Positions 8,998 to 16,992 are shown, numbered from the stretch's first letter. The stretch is 64,000 bases of DNA from Companilactobacillus hulinensis (GCF_003946555.1 NZ_RHOO01000010.1:1-64000), one strand, 5' to 3'. A program made the numbers and translations. Notes: generated by a model not told the origin, from the sequence alone.

Positions 8998-9146
8998 CCG
9001 GGAGAGAAAAAATATTGCCTGTCGTGTGGACCGGCTCGAGTCACGGTCTCTCACCTCGACTTTAAGCTTTGCATAAACCGCAAATCTTAAAGCTCGTCCT
9101 GTGGCTTCGCCACATTCACGGCGGGTTACTTTTTTCTCTCCCTCCG
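8998..9146 (+). repeat. Family A structured repeat, copy A1 (sense)
   Basis: Outer arms GGGAGAGAAAAAA and TTTTTTCTCTCCC pair. The core holds the family signature CGGTCTCtcacCTCGACTTTA then AAGCTCGTCC. Paired with inverted copy A2 about 130 bp away. Confidence 0.75.
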
Positions 9147-9175
9147 TCTTTTTTTATACTTTCACTTTTATAGCA

Positions 9176-9220
9176 AAATAAGGCACAACTACAATTTGAC
9201 TTAGTAGTTGTACCTTATTT
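9176..9220 (-). terminator. Probable amidase-gene terminator
   Basis: Stem AAATAAGGtACAACTAC / GTAGTTGTgCCTTATTT with one mismatch, followed by a T-rich tail on the minus strand. It lies between repeat copies A2 and A1. Confidence 0.55.
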
Positions 9221-9276
9221 CATTAGTAGATAAATTGTATTCAAATATGTATAAATTCAAACTAAGAAGTAAATTA

Positions 9277-9383
9277 GCCGGAGATAGAAAGTGAATGAGC
9301 CAGAGTGGTAAGTGAGGTTTCAGACCGCACTTCGGCTGAAATCGTTCCCCACAGTAGGTTCAATCACTTTCTATCGTAGGCGG
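9277..9383 (-). repeat. Family A structured repeat, copy A2 (short form)
   Basis: Outer arms GATAGAAAGTGA / TCACTTTCTATC are perfect. It retains the GGAACGATTTcagCC and CGGTCTGAAA block in reverse orientation but lacks the middle CTCGACTTTAAG part, so it is an internally deleted copy. Confidence 0.65.
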
Positions 9384-9395
9384 CAAAGCAAAAAC

Positions 9396-10349
9396 CTACT
9401 TAGTAATATATTGATCGGATACCCACTCTGTTGTAGCAACACGATAGTAAGTATGACCACCGTAATCCTTAGTCTTATCTGTATACCAAGGAGTGTTGTT
9501 TGATAAAGCACGGTTCTTAACTTCTGAAGCTGAACCATCACTGTTGAACGTTACTAATGGAACATATGCACCACCAGCATTGTTAACTTTAATCGTGTTG
9601 TTGTTATTATTATTTGTATTACCAGTATTATTGTTGTCTCCACCACCGTTAGTTACAGAACCATCGGCTTTAAGACTGTTATAGTATTGACCAATCAAAT
9701 CATAGAATTGATCCATGCTGTAACCCCAAGCTGCGAAGTAACCAACTGGGTCAGTGTGGTTTGTGTCACCATATCTTTGTGATACATCGTTGTGTGATAG
9801 AACTGTTGTACCAGGTGTGAATGGCAAGTTGTATTGTAGTAGTTTACTTGCGATGTAATATGCATCATTTGAAACTGAGCGAGCAAATGCATCAGTTGTA
9901 CTTACTTCACATAATTCGATTTGAATGTATTTACCGTTAGCTGTTGGACCAGCACCCCAGACACCATAGTCAGTACTGTGAATGTTGATGATTTCGTTGT
10001 TATCAACGAAGGCATGAACATATGAGTATATATTTGGCCACTCACGGTTGAAATATGTAACTTCATTTCTAGCAGTAGCGCCTGGTGTGGCTGTTTCGTG
10101 AACTACGACACCTTCCGGCTTCCCTACACCGTTGTCATAGCCGAACCATTTGTTAAATGTACCTTGTTCGTATTGAATAGATACAGGTTTGATATTGTTG
10201 TTATTAATGTAGTCATTGATTGCTGAAGCAGCTTTAACATTTTGTTGGATTGCGAGTTGAGGGACTACCTGCCCTACAGTCATGAATCCAGCACCAGTCA
10301 AAGCAACAGTTGTTGCTACACTAGCCATTAATTTCTTTTTTGATACCAT
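9396..10349 (-). CDS. N-acetylmuramoyl-L-alanine amidase with SLAP domain
   Basis: Secreted murein hydrolase of 317 residues. A signal peptide (about 1-40) is followed by an Amidase_2 domain: GVVVHETATPGATARNE holds the first zinc histidine, and HNDVSQRYGDTNHTDP the later ligands. A Gly/Asn-rich linker (about 235-258) and one C-terminal SLAP unit (RALSNNTPWYTD, YYRVATTEWVSDQYI) follow and should anchor it to the wall. SD GGAAGG precedes the ATG. Transcribed toward repeats A2 and A1. Confidence 0.92.
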   Translation of the reverse strand: MVSKKKLMASVATTVALTGAGFMTVGQVVPQLAIQQNVKAASAINDYINNNNIKPVSIQYEQGTFNKWFGYDNGVGKPEGVVVHETATPGATARNEVTYFNREWPNIYSYVHAFVDNNEIINIHSTDYGVWGAGPTANGKYIQIELCEVSTTDAFARSVSNDAYYIASKLLQYNLPFTPGTTVLSHNDVSQRYGDTNHTDPVGYFAAWGYSMDQFYDLIGQYYNSLKADGSVTNGGGDNNNTGNTNNNNNNTIKVNNAGGAYVPLVTFNSDGSASEVKNRALSNNTPWYTDKTKDYGGHTYYRVATTEWVSDQYITK

Positions 10350-10453
10350 AATAAATATTTCCTTCCCGCCGTTAATTTTCTTAACCCTTAAATTATAACA
10401 AGATTTTTCATAAATTAATTGAAAGTAACATATCTGTAACCAGATAGTAACCT

Positions 10454-10945
10454 TTACACCGTTATGTTCAAGCGTAATTTAGCCAAAAGCCTATTGCGAT
10501 GGTACCTGAGGTTACGTGTACTGCATTCATAACGCCGTGCTAATATTGATAAGGAATTATTATTAATGAAATGTTCCTGAAATATTAAGGATTCAATCTC
10601 CGATAATCCTTGTAAATCAAGGCATTCTAGCTGGTTATTAGCTTCCTGCTCAATAATTGAGAAATCGAATTCATCAAATGAATGGATCTCGGAGAATCTC
10701 AAATCTTGCCGCAATAAATCTGTCATTCTCCACTTTAATTTTTGATAAATATGGACATCAAATCCAGTCTCATCGTTATACTCATTCATAAAATCGACAA
10801 AGCTGTGTGCAAATATGATGACTGCTTCTTGAAAATAATCATCGTAATCAAAACGTGTCTGATAGATGTTAACTCTCTTCAAAACACCATGGATCAATCG
10901 CTTATTTACGATTGCCTTATTGAATCCTTCTTCTAAAGTTGCCAA
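10454..10945 (-). CDS. ComX/SigH-like sigma-70 family factor
   Basis: A 163-residue small sigma factor. A region-2-like part (FDYDDYFQEAVIIFAHSF, then YQKLKWRMTDLLRQD) is followed by a region-4-like helix-turn-helix (LSILARRYECSTRNLRYHRNR). Length and layout fit the ComX competence sigma factors of lactobacilli. The TTG at 10945 has SD GAGG eight bases upstream, while the earlier TTG is too close to it. It lies next to a ComK-like gene, and two perfect palindromes stand upstream, so tight control is likely. Whether it drives competence genes cannot be seen here. Confidence 0.72.
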   Translation of the reverse strand: MATLEEGFNKAIVNKRLIHGVLKRVNIYQTRFDYDDYFQEAVIIFAHSFVDFMNEYNDETGFDVHIYQKLKWRMTDLLRQDLRFSEIHSFDEFDFSIIEQEANNQLECLDLQGLSEIESLIFQEHFINNNSLSILARRYECSTRNLRYHRNRLLAKLRLNITV

Positions 10946-10971
10946 ATACAAGTCCTCATTAATACGATACT

Positions 10972-11015
10972 CATAAGCGCTTATGGCAAGGATTAATATA
11001 ACAATTCTAGAATTG
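10972..11015. promoter_or_regulatory. Two palindromes upstream of the sigma factor gene
   Basis: CATAAGCGCTTATG (10972-10985) and CAATTCTAGAATTG (11002-11015) are both perfect 14-bp palindromes, 16 bp apart. A TATATT (-10-like on the minus strand) lies between them. They are candidate operators for the sigma gene. Confidence 0.45.
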
Positions 11016-11116
11016 CATTGTTAGTTGCCAAATCGTCATACGAGTGTTCATTAAATAAGGCTATTGATCGAACTATAAATATAAAGAGTCGATTGTACCA
11101 GCGTTTGCCATCTAAC

Positions 11117-11890
11117 TTAGCAAAGTAATTTTAATCGCATAGTTTTTTGAACATAGACGATTCTGGTCTGCTTACTTTCAATTTCATTCCTAGTCATCAC
11201 TTCTAATAAGAAGTTTCGTAACTGATCCAACCTAATATGAATTTCACTCCATTCTTTAGGCGGTGCATCATGAAACATACAACCGCACACCTTCCTATCA
11301 TTCAGAAATTGAGTAACATTAGAACAAACCCTCACTTCTAGATTTGCTCTAAGCATCCACACTCTAATAGCTTTGACCTGTGCTTCACTTATTACACACA
11401 CGTCGTGGACCCTGTCATTTAGATTGCCTCGTGGAAAGTCCATTTCAACAACTGAATTATATTCAAGCTTGAATCTTGCCCTCATTCCTACTTGCTGACA
11501 GTCCAATATCCGATGAATCCCAATCCAATCAGTACAATTACGACTCCCACCACTCATAGGCATGTATGAGACACTTCCAAAGACCATTGGGATATTACGC
11601 TTCATATGATAAGCCTCAGCCATGAACTTCGTCAGCATGAACCCAGCATAATTAACCTTATGAAATTCATTCATCAATTGCTTTGTCGTCTTGTCCACAA
11701 AGAAAACACCAAATTCATCATGTATGACAATAGAGTTACCCGTAATTATTCTTTGCTTAGAACTAATATCCAGTAATGCAATTATATTATTATCTACTGC
11801 AAAATTTTCTTTTTTGTACATCATGTTAATACCAGTACCAAGCAAAAAATCCGTCGATAGAATTTGATTGTTAAATTTGTTTAAGTTCAT
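11117..11890 (-). CDS. ComK-like competence transcription factor
   Basis: A 257-residue cytosolic protein. The middle (IPMVFGSVSYMPMSGG, then CTDWIGIHRI and VVEMDFPRGNLNDRVHDV) follows the ComK pattern of a hydrophobic stretch, then W-I-x-x-H, then N-(G/S)-x-x-x-E-(L/M)-x-(F/L)-P. In Bacillus ComK activates DNA-uptake genes. It is longer than B. subtilis ComK, and the N- and C-terminal parts are unfamiliar. SD GGAAGGGG precedes the ATG. It lies between a sigma factor and two murein hydrolase genes on the same strand. The assignment rests on remembered motif similarity. Confidence 0.58.
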   Translation of the reverse strand: MNLNKFNNQILSTDFLLGTGINMMYKKENFAVDNNIIALLDISSKQRIITGNSIVIHDEFGVFFVDKTTKQLMNEFHKVNYAGFMLTKFMAEAYHMKRNIPMVFGSVSYMPMSGGSRNCTDWIGIHRILDCQQVGMRARFKLEYNSVVEMDFPRGNLNDRVHDVCVISEAQVKAIRVWMLRANLEVRVCSNVTQFLNDRKVCGCMFHDAPPKEWSEIHIRLDQLRNFLLEVMTRNEIESKQTRIVYVQKTMRLKLLC

Positions 11891-11914
11891 AAGTCCCCTT
11901 CCGGAACGAAAAAA

Positions 11915-11936
11915 GGAAGACGCCTAAGCGTCTTCC
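11915..11936 (-). terminator. Glucosaminidase-gene terminator
   Basis: Perfect hairpin GGAAGACGC / GCGTCTTCC followed by TTTTTT on the minus strand. It overlaps the stop codon at 11936. Confidence 0.85.
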
Positions 11937-13711
11937 TAATTTGAAGTATATATGCAATATTTCCCGTTGACCCAGCCAGATGATACTCTGTACCATGTCT
12001 GTCCATCAACTATTTGTTGCGATGTTACTTGCCATGTCGTACCGTCAGCCAGTCGAGTTCCTGTGAACTTATTGTTTGCGGCTGGGCTGTTATATACGTT
12101 AACTCCATAGCCTGGAATATAGTTAATTTTTACGGATCCCGAGACTGTCTTAACGTAATTTGATCCTTTAACTTGAACATCATTAGCACTGACCCATTGG
12201 CCTGTAGCTACTCGATACCAAATAGTACCATCTGAATGAGTCGACTTCTTATCGATTTTCCAGTCAGTATTATTGAGCAGACTTACAGCTAGTGCTTGAT
12301 GCTTATCGTTATAAACTTTAGCACTTGGTGTTGCCGTAACATGAATAATATCAGGATATGACACGATATTATCATTCTTATAATCTTCATCTGTCTTCTC
12401 AGATTTCAACTCTACATCACTAGCAGCTATATAAGAATTTGTACCAACAAAATAAAACTTTTCATTATTACTATTTGTAACGTACTTCGTTGTGATCCAT
12501 TCTGATTGATAAGGAAGGATACGTCCCGTTGCAGTTGATTTATCAGCTGAACTATATACTTGAGCACCTGTTCCTTTAATAACAATTGCTGTATCAGAAA
12601 TAGACACCGGCGGATTCGTCGTTGTGCTTGTCTCTTGAGACTTCAATTGTACATCTGAAGCTTTAACATACTCAGTCGAGCTGACCTTGTAATATACTTG
12701 GCCATCAGAAGTAACCACCTTGGCAGTAACTACCCAAGGAGTATTATAACCGAGCGCACGATTGGCCGGCTTATTTGCGTCTGCATATAAATACACTCTG
12801 GCGCTGTTCTTATTAGTAACTGTAGCAACGTCGTTCATCTTGGTTACAGTTCCGTTGACTTGTTGTTCGTTCGTATTATCACCTGAATTATTGTCAGAGG
12901 CTCCACCGGTAGATGCATCACCGTCATATTGAGTCAGATTATAAGATTCAATAATTCCGTTGAGAACTGATGCATATGTTGGTGCCGTGGCATATCTTCC
13001 TTGAAGCCAAGCTGTGGCATCCTTATATGACGAACAATTTTCTTTCCATGTACCACTGTAATATGAAGAATTCCAAGAAACACCGTTACGGAGCTTGTTT
13101 CCATTATCAGCAAATGATTCATAGTAGCTAGGATACTTAGCAAAGTTGGCATATATAGAATACCAACCTTGAGCAGCACTCCACTCAGACGTAGGCATCG
13201 ATACATAGGCACCGTTGTAGCTTCCTTTGATACCGAATAAGTTATGTGCTTCGGTAGCAAGCGTCGATTGACCCCAGCCACTTTCAAGAATGGCCTGAGC
13301 TAACATAACAGAAGTATACAATTTGTATTGTGAAGCAGCCTTTTGAGCCATTGGTACAGCTTCAGCTAAGAAAGCCTGTTGTTGAGAACTTGTAACAGCA
13401 GCCGTGGTAGTGGCTTGTGTTAATGCTGTGGCAGCACTACGTTCCAACACACTCGTACCAGTAGTGTTGGGATCACTCTTAGCAGATTCAATTGCATCAG
13501 CAGTGGAATCATTAAGAGGTGCACCCTCAGTATCCATTACACTAGCAACACTAGTATCTTTTGCACTCGAATTATCGTTAGTTTGATCCTTCGTATCATC
13601 GTTGTCATCGTTACTCGTTACGGCGGCATGTACGTGCGCCGTATTGGAAGAAATACCTATTGCAGCAAGAACACTAGCTACAGCGGTAGAAGCGACCCAT
13701 TTTTTGTTCAT
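11936..13711 (-). CDS. SLAP-anchored N-acetylglucosaminidase
   Basis: Secreted murein hydrolase of 591 residues. Signal peptide about 1-30 and a Thr/Asp/Ser-rich spacer to about 105. A glucosaminidase domain follows (SQYKLYTSVMLAQAILESGW with the catalytic Glu, then NLFGIKG). Four SLAP-like units follow to the end (for example ANRALGYNTPWVV with YYKVSSTEYV; LLNNTDWKID with WYRVATGQWVSANDV). SD AGGGGGAG precedes the ATG. Its own terminator separates it from the ComK-like gene. Confidence 0.93.
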   Translation of the reverse strand: MNKKWVASTAVASVLAAIGISSNTAHVHAAVTSNDDNDDTKDQTNDNSSAKDTSVASVMDTEGAPLNDSTADAIESAKSDPNTTGTSVLERSAATALTQATTTAAVTSSQQQAFLAEAVPMAQKAASQYKLYTSVMLAQAILESGWGQSTLATEAHNLFGIKGSYNGAYVSMPTSEWSAAQGWYSIYANFAKYPSYYESFADNGNKLRNGVSWNSSYYSGTWKENCSSYKDATAWLQGRYATAPTYASVLNGIIESYNLTQYDGDASTGGASDNNSGDNTNEQQVNGTVTKMNDVATVTNKNSARVYLYADANKPANRALGYNTPWVVTAKVVTSDGQVYYKVSSTEYVKASDVQLKSQETSTTTNPPVSISDTAIVIKGTGAQVYSSADKSTATGRILPYQSEWITTKYVTNSNNEKFYFVGTNSYIAASDVELKSEKTDEDYKNDNIVSYPDIIHVTATPSAKVYNDKHQALAVSLLNNTDWKIDKKSTHSDGTIWYRVATGQWVSANDVQVKGSNYVKTVSGSVKINYIPGYGVNVYNSPAANNKFTGTRLADGTTWQVTSQQIVDGQTWYRVSSGWVNGKYCIYTSN

Positions 13712-13876
13712 AATCGTACTCCCCCTAGAAGTCGCAGGAAAATCCCACTACTCTATCTTAATCATACATCTATGCAACTAGATTACTATGGGATGAAATT
13801 ATCTTCAATTAAATATTAAGAAATATCGGATTTTTTAATATTTTTAACTAATTTGTAACATTTTTACAGAAAAAAA

Positions 13877-13898
13877 GACAGACTTATCCAAGTCTGTC
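13877..13898 (-). terminator. Intrinsic terminator
   Basis: Stem GACAGACTT / AAGTCTGTC followed by a T-run on the minus strand. It ends the transcript of the small SLAP-like gene. Confidence 0.8.
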
Positions 13899-13906
13899 AT
13901 CACAAA

Positions 13907-14146
13907 TTAATCTGTCATTTGAATAAAGTCGACATATTCAGCTTCGATCCATTCACCATCTTTGGCGATACGATAAAATACCTTACCATCATCACCAGTA
14001 CCCTTTTCGTCAGTGTACCAAGTTGACTCGCCTTTGACGAATCTATCTTGAAGCATCTTACGGTTCATTTCATATGTATCGAACAAAAATACAACGTAGC
14101 GACTATTTTGATTTACTTTAACAATACCATTAACTTTTTCAAGCAT
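13907..14146 (-). CDS. Single SLAP-like domain protein without signal peptide
   Basis: A 79-residue protein (MLEKVNGIVKVNQNSRY...). It consists of little more than one SLAP-like unit: ESTWYTDEKG, then GKVFYRIAKDGEWIEAEYVDF. No signal peptide or membrane span is visible, unlike every other SLAP protein here, so it is either cytosolic or relies on another route. The ATG at 14146 has SD AAGGTGG at eight bases, whereas the upstream GTG has none. It follows the SecB-like gene but is separated from it by a terminator. Confidence 0.78.
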   Translation of the reverse strand: MLEKVNGIVKVNQNSRYVVFLFDTYEMNRKMLQDRFVKGESTWYTDEKGTGDDGKVFYRIAKDGEWIEAEYVDFIQMTD

Positions 14147-14204
14147 CGAAAATACCACCTTTTAGATATTCTGTATTAATTATACCCTAATTGGGGAAAA
14201 AAAC

Positions 14205-14224
14205 AGACTTGCTTATGCAAGTCT
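14205..14224 (-). terminator. Terminator after the SecB-like gene
   Basis: AGACTTGC / GCAAGTCT hairpin followed by TTTTTT on the minus strand, immediately after the stop at 14228. Confidence 0.82.
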
Positions 14225-14227
14225 TAA

Positions 14228-14653
14228 TTACTTATTACTATTTTTACCAAACTTTTTCCATAACTCAGTGGTATTAATCGTTGGCAATAAAATCGTACTA
14301 CTAGAATCTAATCCTGTAATCATTGATACAATACTTCTTGCATACGGATACAAAATTGCTGTTCCATTCACAAATAAAGCTGCTGCAATATCATCAGTAT
14401 TCTTTGCAGAAAGGGATTCATTTATATTAAATTGACCTTGAATTTTTACCTTGACCCCAAAATTATTTTCTTCCCGTTTTAACGAGATATCAACGGTTAA
14501 GGTTGCTTTACTTTTATCATCATTTAATCCCACCGATGGAATATAATTAAATCCTGAATCATAACTACTCAATATATCCACATCTCGAGTATATTCCAAA
14601 TTTTTTATTGAATAACCTTTGAATTCAATGATTGGCGTGTTACCTTCAGTCAT
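14228..14653 (-). CDS. SecB-like chaperone (toxin-antitoxin-chaperone type)
   Basis: A 141-residue SecB-fold protein. The diagnostic C-terminal half reads LYPYARSIVSMITGLDSSST then LLPTINTTELW, matching the SecB pattern (L-(F/Y)-PYAR then LPPIN). Classical SecB serves protein export in Proteobacteria. In Gram-positives, SecB-like proteins often serve toxin-antitoxin-chaperone operons by folding the antitoxin. It starts 24 bases after the small-partner gene, which itself follows an ADP-ribosyltransferase-like gene, giving toxin-antitoxin-chaperone order. SD AGGAG. A terminator hairpin lies inside the preceding gene, so its expression may be reduced or coupled. Confidence 0.85.
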   Translation of the reverse strand: MTEGNTPIIEFKGYSIKNLEYTRDVDILSSYDSGFNYIPSVGLNDDKSKATLTVDISLKREENNFGVKVKIQGQFNINESLSAKNTDDIAAALFVNGTAILYPYARSIVSMITGLDSSSTILLPTINTTELWKKFGKNSNK

Positions 14654-14677
14654 TTTTAAATCTCCTAATTGTTTAAT

Positions 14678-15013
14678 TTAACATAAATTCATATTAACAT
14701 AAAAAAAAGAAGCATTTTCATGCTTCTCACTTATTGTAATATTTTCTTTATCATTAGTATCAAAGTCATTATTATTGTTTCCAGTTTCAACCATGCTATC
14801 AGCGACTTCACTAACATCGATTTTTGAAATCTTAATTTCATTATACGAATCAGCAATTACGAAATAGTCATCATTTTCAAATAGTGGATCGTCCAATATT
14901 TCATGACGGGATCCATCTGGTGAAACAAACGCTGATTTTTTATTAGCTGGTGAAGCCGTAACTGGTAATCCATATTTTTTGGCTGCTTCCAAAATTTGAT
15001 TTTTATCATACAT
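14678..15013 (-). CDS. Candidate antitoxin partner of the ART-like toxin
   Basis: A 111-residue acidic protein. The first 45 or so residues (DKNQILEAAKKYGL, K-K-S-A-F-V-S-P-DGS, DDPLF) follow the same pattern as the three small proteins at 23051-23673: DK-x-x-L-x-x-AA-x-x-x-G, DGS, DP-x-F. A longer Asn/Asp-rich part follows, ending in a hydrophobic tail (FFYVNMN) that the paralogues lack. Such a tail could be a chaperone-addiction segment. The FFYV codons are also the T-run of an intrinsic terminator embedded in the frame (14701-14727). The ATG at 15013 follows SD GGAGGTGG. Located 22 bases after the toxin stop. Confidence 0.72.
   Translation of the reverse strand: MYDKNQILEAAKKYGLPVTASPANKKSAFVSPDGSRHEILDDPLFENDDYFVIADSYNEIKISKIDVSEVADSMVETGNNNNDFDTNDKENITISEKHENASFFYVNMNLC
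14701..14727 (-). terminator. Intrinsic terminator inside the antitoxin frame
   Basis: On the minus strand AGAAGCAT-GAAA-ATGCTTCT is followed by a run of T; this is an excellent terminator lying within the last codons of the gene at 14678-15013 and about 50 bases before the SecB-like start. It may lower SecB-like transcription unless translation melts the stem. Confidence 0.75.
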
Positions 15014-15035
15014 AGGTTCCACCTCCACATCAGTA

Positions 15036-15578
15036 TTATACGTGTTCTAACTCCAACGTGTCAAAATTTATTAAACTTGGTTCAAGAATGTTAACTTGAA
15101 TTTCTTGAGGAACAAAATCAAGTTCTGTAATTTTTAACCTATTATTAGGAACCTTAAAGGCACAAAAGCATGCCTTGTATCCTGCACTCCTGCAAAGTAG
15201 TTCAATCAGCTTTGATCTTTGAACATTAGCTTCTTCTCCTGGGTGACTATTAAGATACTTAACATCCTCATCTGAATATCCATAATCTAAGTTTGCACTT
15301 TTAATATATTTTTTAAATTCAACGAATTCATTCGCGCCAGATAAACTGGAAAGATTCAATATATATTTACTATCAATATTCATTAAAAACTTCAGTACGG
15401 CTGAATCAGATTTAAATTTAGACCTTGCCCACCATTTTGCAGCATCAGGATCTTCCATGAAAAAGTAAACACCATTTCCTAACCAATGACCTGGTCTTTC
15501 ATGATAAATGAATTTACGCTCATTCTTTATTTTATTAGCTATTTCATAAGACGTTCCATGATATGCATTAAATTCCAT
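15036..15578 (-). CDS. ADP-ribosyltransferase-like toxin, CmdT-like (ART locus 1)
   Basis: A 180-residue cytosolic protein. YHGT at residues 6-9 and RPGHWLGNGVYFF (28-40) followed by DAAKWWA (45-51) match the H-Y type ADP-ribosyltransferase/PARP-like fold: His in Y-H-G, Tyr in GVYFF. The same columns recur in the paralogue at 23695-24225. The third catalytic residue could not be placed. The ATG at 15578 is chosen because SD AAGGA lies eight bases upstream. It is first in a tight operon with a small acidic protein and a SecB-like chaperone, as in CmdTAC-type toxin-antitoxin-chaperone phage defence. Toxicity and target are inferred from context. Confidence 0.75.
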   Translation of the reverse strand: MEFNAYHGTSYEIANKIKNERKFIYHERPGHWLGNGVYFFMEDPDAAKWWARSKFKSDSAVLKFLMNIDSKYILNLSSLSGANEFVEFKKYIKSANLDYGYSDEDVKYLNSHPGEEANVQRSKLIELLCRSAGYKACFCAFKVPNNRLKITELDFVPQEIQVNILEPSLINFDTLELEHV

Positions 15579-15646
15579 CAACTTGTTCCTTCTAATTTGG
15601 ATACTATTATTTTATCACACGTACTAATGAATTTATCTTCAATAAA

Positions 15647-15675
15647 ATTATATCGTACATATGTTCGATTATCAA
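15647..15675 (-). promoter_or_regulatory. Promoter with operator palindrome for the ART-SecB operon
   Basis: On the minus strand TTGATA (15670-15675) is 17 bp from TATAAT (15647-15652). The spacer holds a near-perfect 16-bp palindrome, TCGTACAT / ATGTTCGA (15653-15668), with one mismatched pair. A repressor bound there would block the promoter, as is usual for toxin-antitoxin operons. Confidence 0.65.
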
Positions 15676-15835
15676 AAATCTACGAGGATAAACCATATCC
15701 AGAATCTGATGGCAACACAAGTGAAAAGACAAATTCTTAGATTAATAACAAAACTCTATTATTTAACCTAAAGCCATTAACTCATCAGCCTCAAAGAGGT
15801 TTGATGGGTTATTTATTTGTAATTTTTTAAAAAAA

Positions 15836-15856
15836 AGAACCGCCATTGGCGGTTCT
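15836..15856 (-). terminator. Terminator of the MucBP/SLAP gene
   Basis: AGAACCGCC / GGCGGTTCT perfect hairpin followed by a T-run on the minus strand. Confidence 0.82.
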
Positions 15857-15864
15857 AAAATAAA

Positions 15865-16875
15865 CTATTCAACATCACTAGCCTTAACCCATTCGTAGGT
15901 AGCAACCTTGTACATCTTAACGCCATTGATTGTAGCCATCTTGAATACGGCCCATGGTGTGTGTCCACCAAGTGCACGGCCCTTGATGAGCGCACCATCA
16001 ATTGTGTAGAGATTTGTAGGAGCATCCGAAATAGTTGTTACAGCAACTCTATCAGCCTTTTGGATATCTTTTGCTGAACTGATATTGTCATCTGTATCCG
16101 GGTTAGTATTTGTATCAGTACCTGTATTCACATCGTTACCTGTGATAGTGGCATCTGATGCTTTAACGAACTCATTTGTAGCTACACGATAATAAGTTAC
16201 TCCATTAAGAACCAACTTACGGTCGATTGCCCATTTAGTATTAGCACCCAAGGCACGAGCCTTAATCAAATTACCTGCCTTATCATAGATAGGAGCACCT
16301 GTACTACCTGTTGTAGCGATACCTGTGTACTTAGTTACAGTACCAGCGGCAGAAGGTTGTACAAGTACGATTCTGTCATAAGTACCATTTCCGTTAGGAT
16401 CAACTATAGTAATCGAGCTGTCAGAAGCATTCTTCAATTCATAACCAGCAGGAATGCTATTCAATTTAACTGATGCACCCAATTCTCCAGTTACAGCTTC
16501 AGTACCAACTGATTTTTGTGCGGTATTGTCAAAATAACTGACATTAGCAGTAATTTTCTTAACTGCATCTGACTTAACAACATCATAGCGCAGACTTGGT
16601 CCCATTTGAGCCATCAATGTTACTGATGTAGTATTGCTAGCTAATACATAGCCATCAGGAATATGTTTCAAAGTCTTAGTAGTACCAACACTACCACTTA
16701 CAACTTCGGTTCCAACTGGCTTCTTAGTAACTTGGTCAACATAGTTTACAGTAACACTCTTTTGAGCAACTGTAGTTGTGGCTGTTCCATCAGCTTGAAC
16801 AACAACTGGCGTTACAACTGAACCCAAGATCATACCAGAAAAAAGAATCCCACTTACAATCATTGATTTCTTCAT
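15865..16875 (-). CDS. Secreted MucBP-like/SLAP surface protein
   Basis: A 336-residue exported protein. Signal peptide about 1-28 (ending VVVQADG). Two MucBP-like repeats follow: VTVNYVDQVTKKPVGTEVV then IPDGYVL, and ITANVSYFDNTAQKSVGTEAV then IPAGYEL. Two SLAP units then follow (RALGANTKWAIDRK with YYRVATNEFVKASD; RALGGHTPWAVFK with YKVATYEWVKASDVE). MucBP domains bind mucin-type glycans in lactobacilli; SLAP units bind the wall. No LPxTG motif, so anchoring is non-covalent. The ATG at 16875 follows SD GGAGG; the upstream TTG frame has none. Confidence 0.87.
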   Translation of the reverse strand: MKKSMIVSGILFSGMILGSVVTPVVVQADGTATTTVAQKSVTVNYVDQVTKKPVGTEVVSGSVGTTKTLKHIPDGYVLASNTTSVTLMAQMGPSLRYDVVKSDAVKKITANVSYFDNTAQKSVGTEAVTGELGASVKLNSIPAGYELKNASDSSITIVDPNGNGTYDRIVLVQPSAAGTVTKYTGIATTGSTGAPIYDKAGNLIKARALGANTKWAIDRKLVLNGVTYYRVATNEFVKASDATITGNDVNTGTDTNTNPDTDDNISSAKDIQKADRVAVTTISDAPTNLYTIDGALIKGRALGGHTPWAVFKMATINGVKMYKVATYEWVKASDVE

Positions 16876-16992
16876 ATAGCTTACCTCCAAAAAATAATAT
16901 TTGAATCCAGTATCAACATAATATTTTCTACATATGAATTCAATAATATTGGGTAATACTTAATCAAAATTTAGAGTAATTGAGCATAAAAA

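Noticed and set aside
8998-9383. Insertion sequence
   Set aside because: No transposase and no target duplication; the paired repeats are non-coding.
12934-13287. 117-residue minus-strand frame
   Set aside because: Out-of-frame shadow inside the glucosaminidase gene, no SD.
15776-15815. Plus-strand terminator (ACTCATCA / TTGATGGGT hairpin)
   Set aside because: No plus-strand gene ends here; the hairpin may be chance or part of the decaying spacer.
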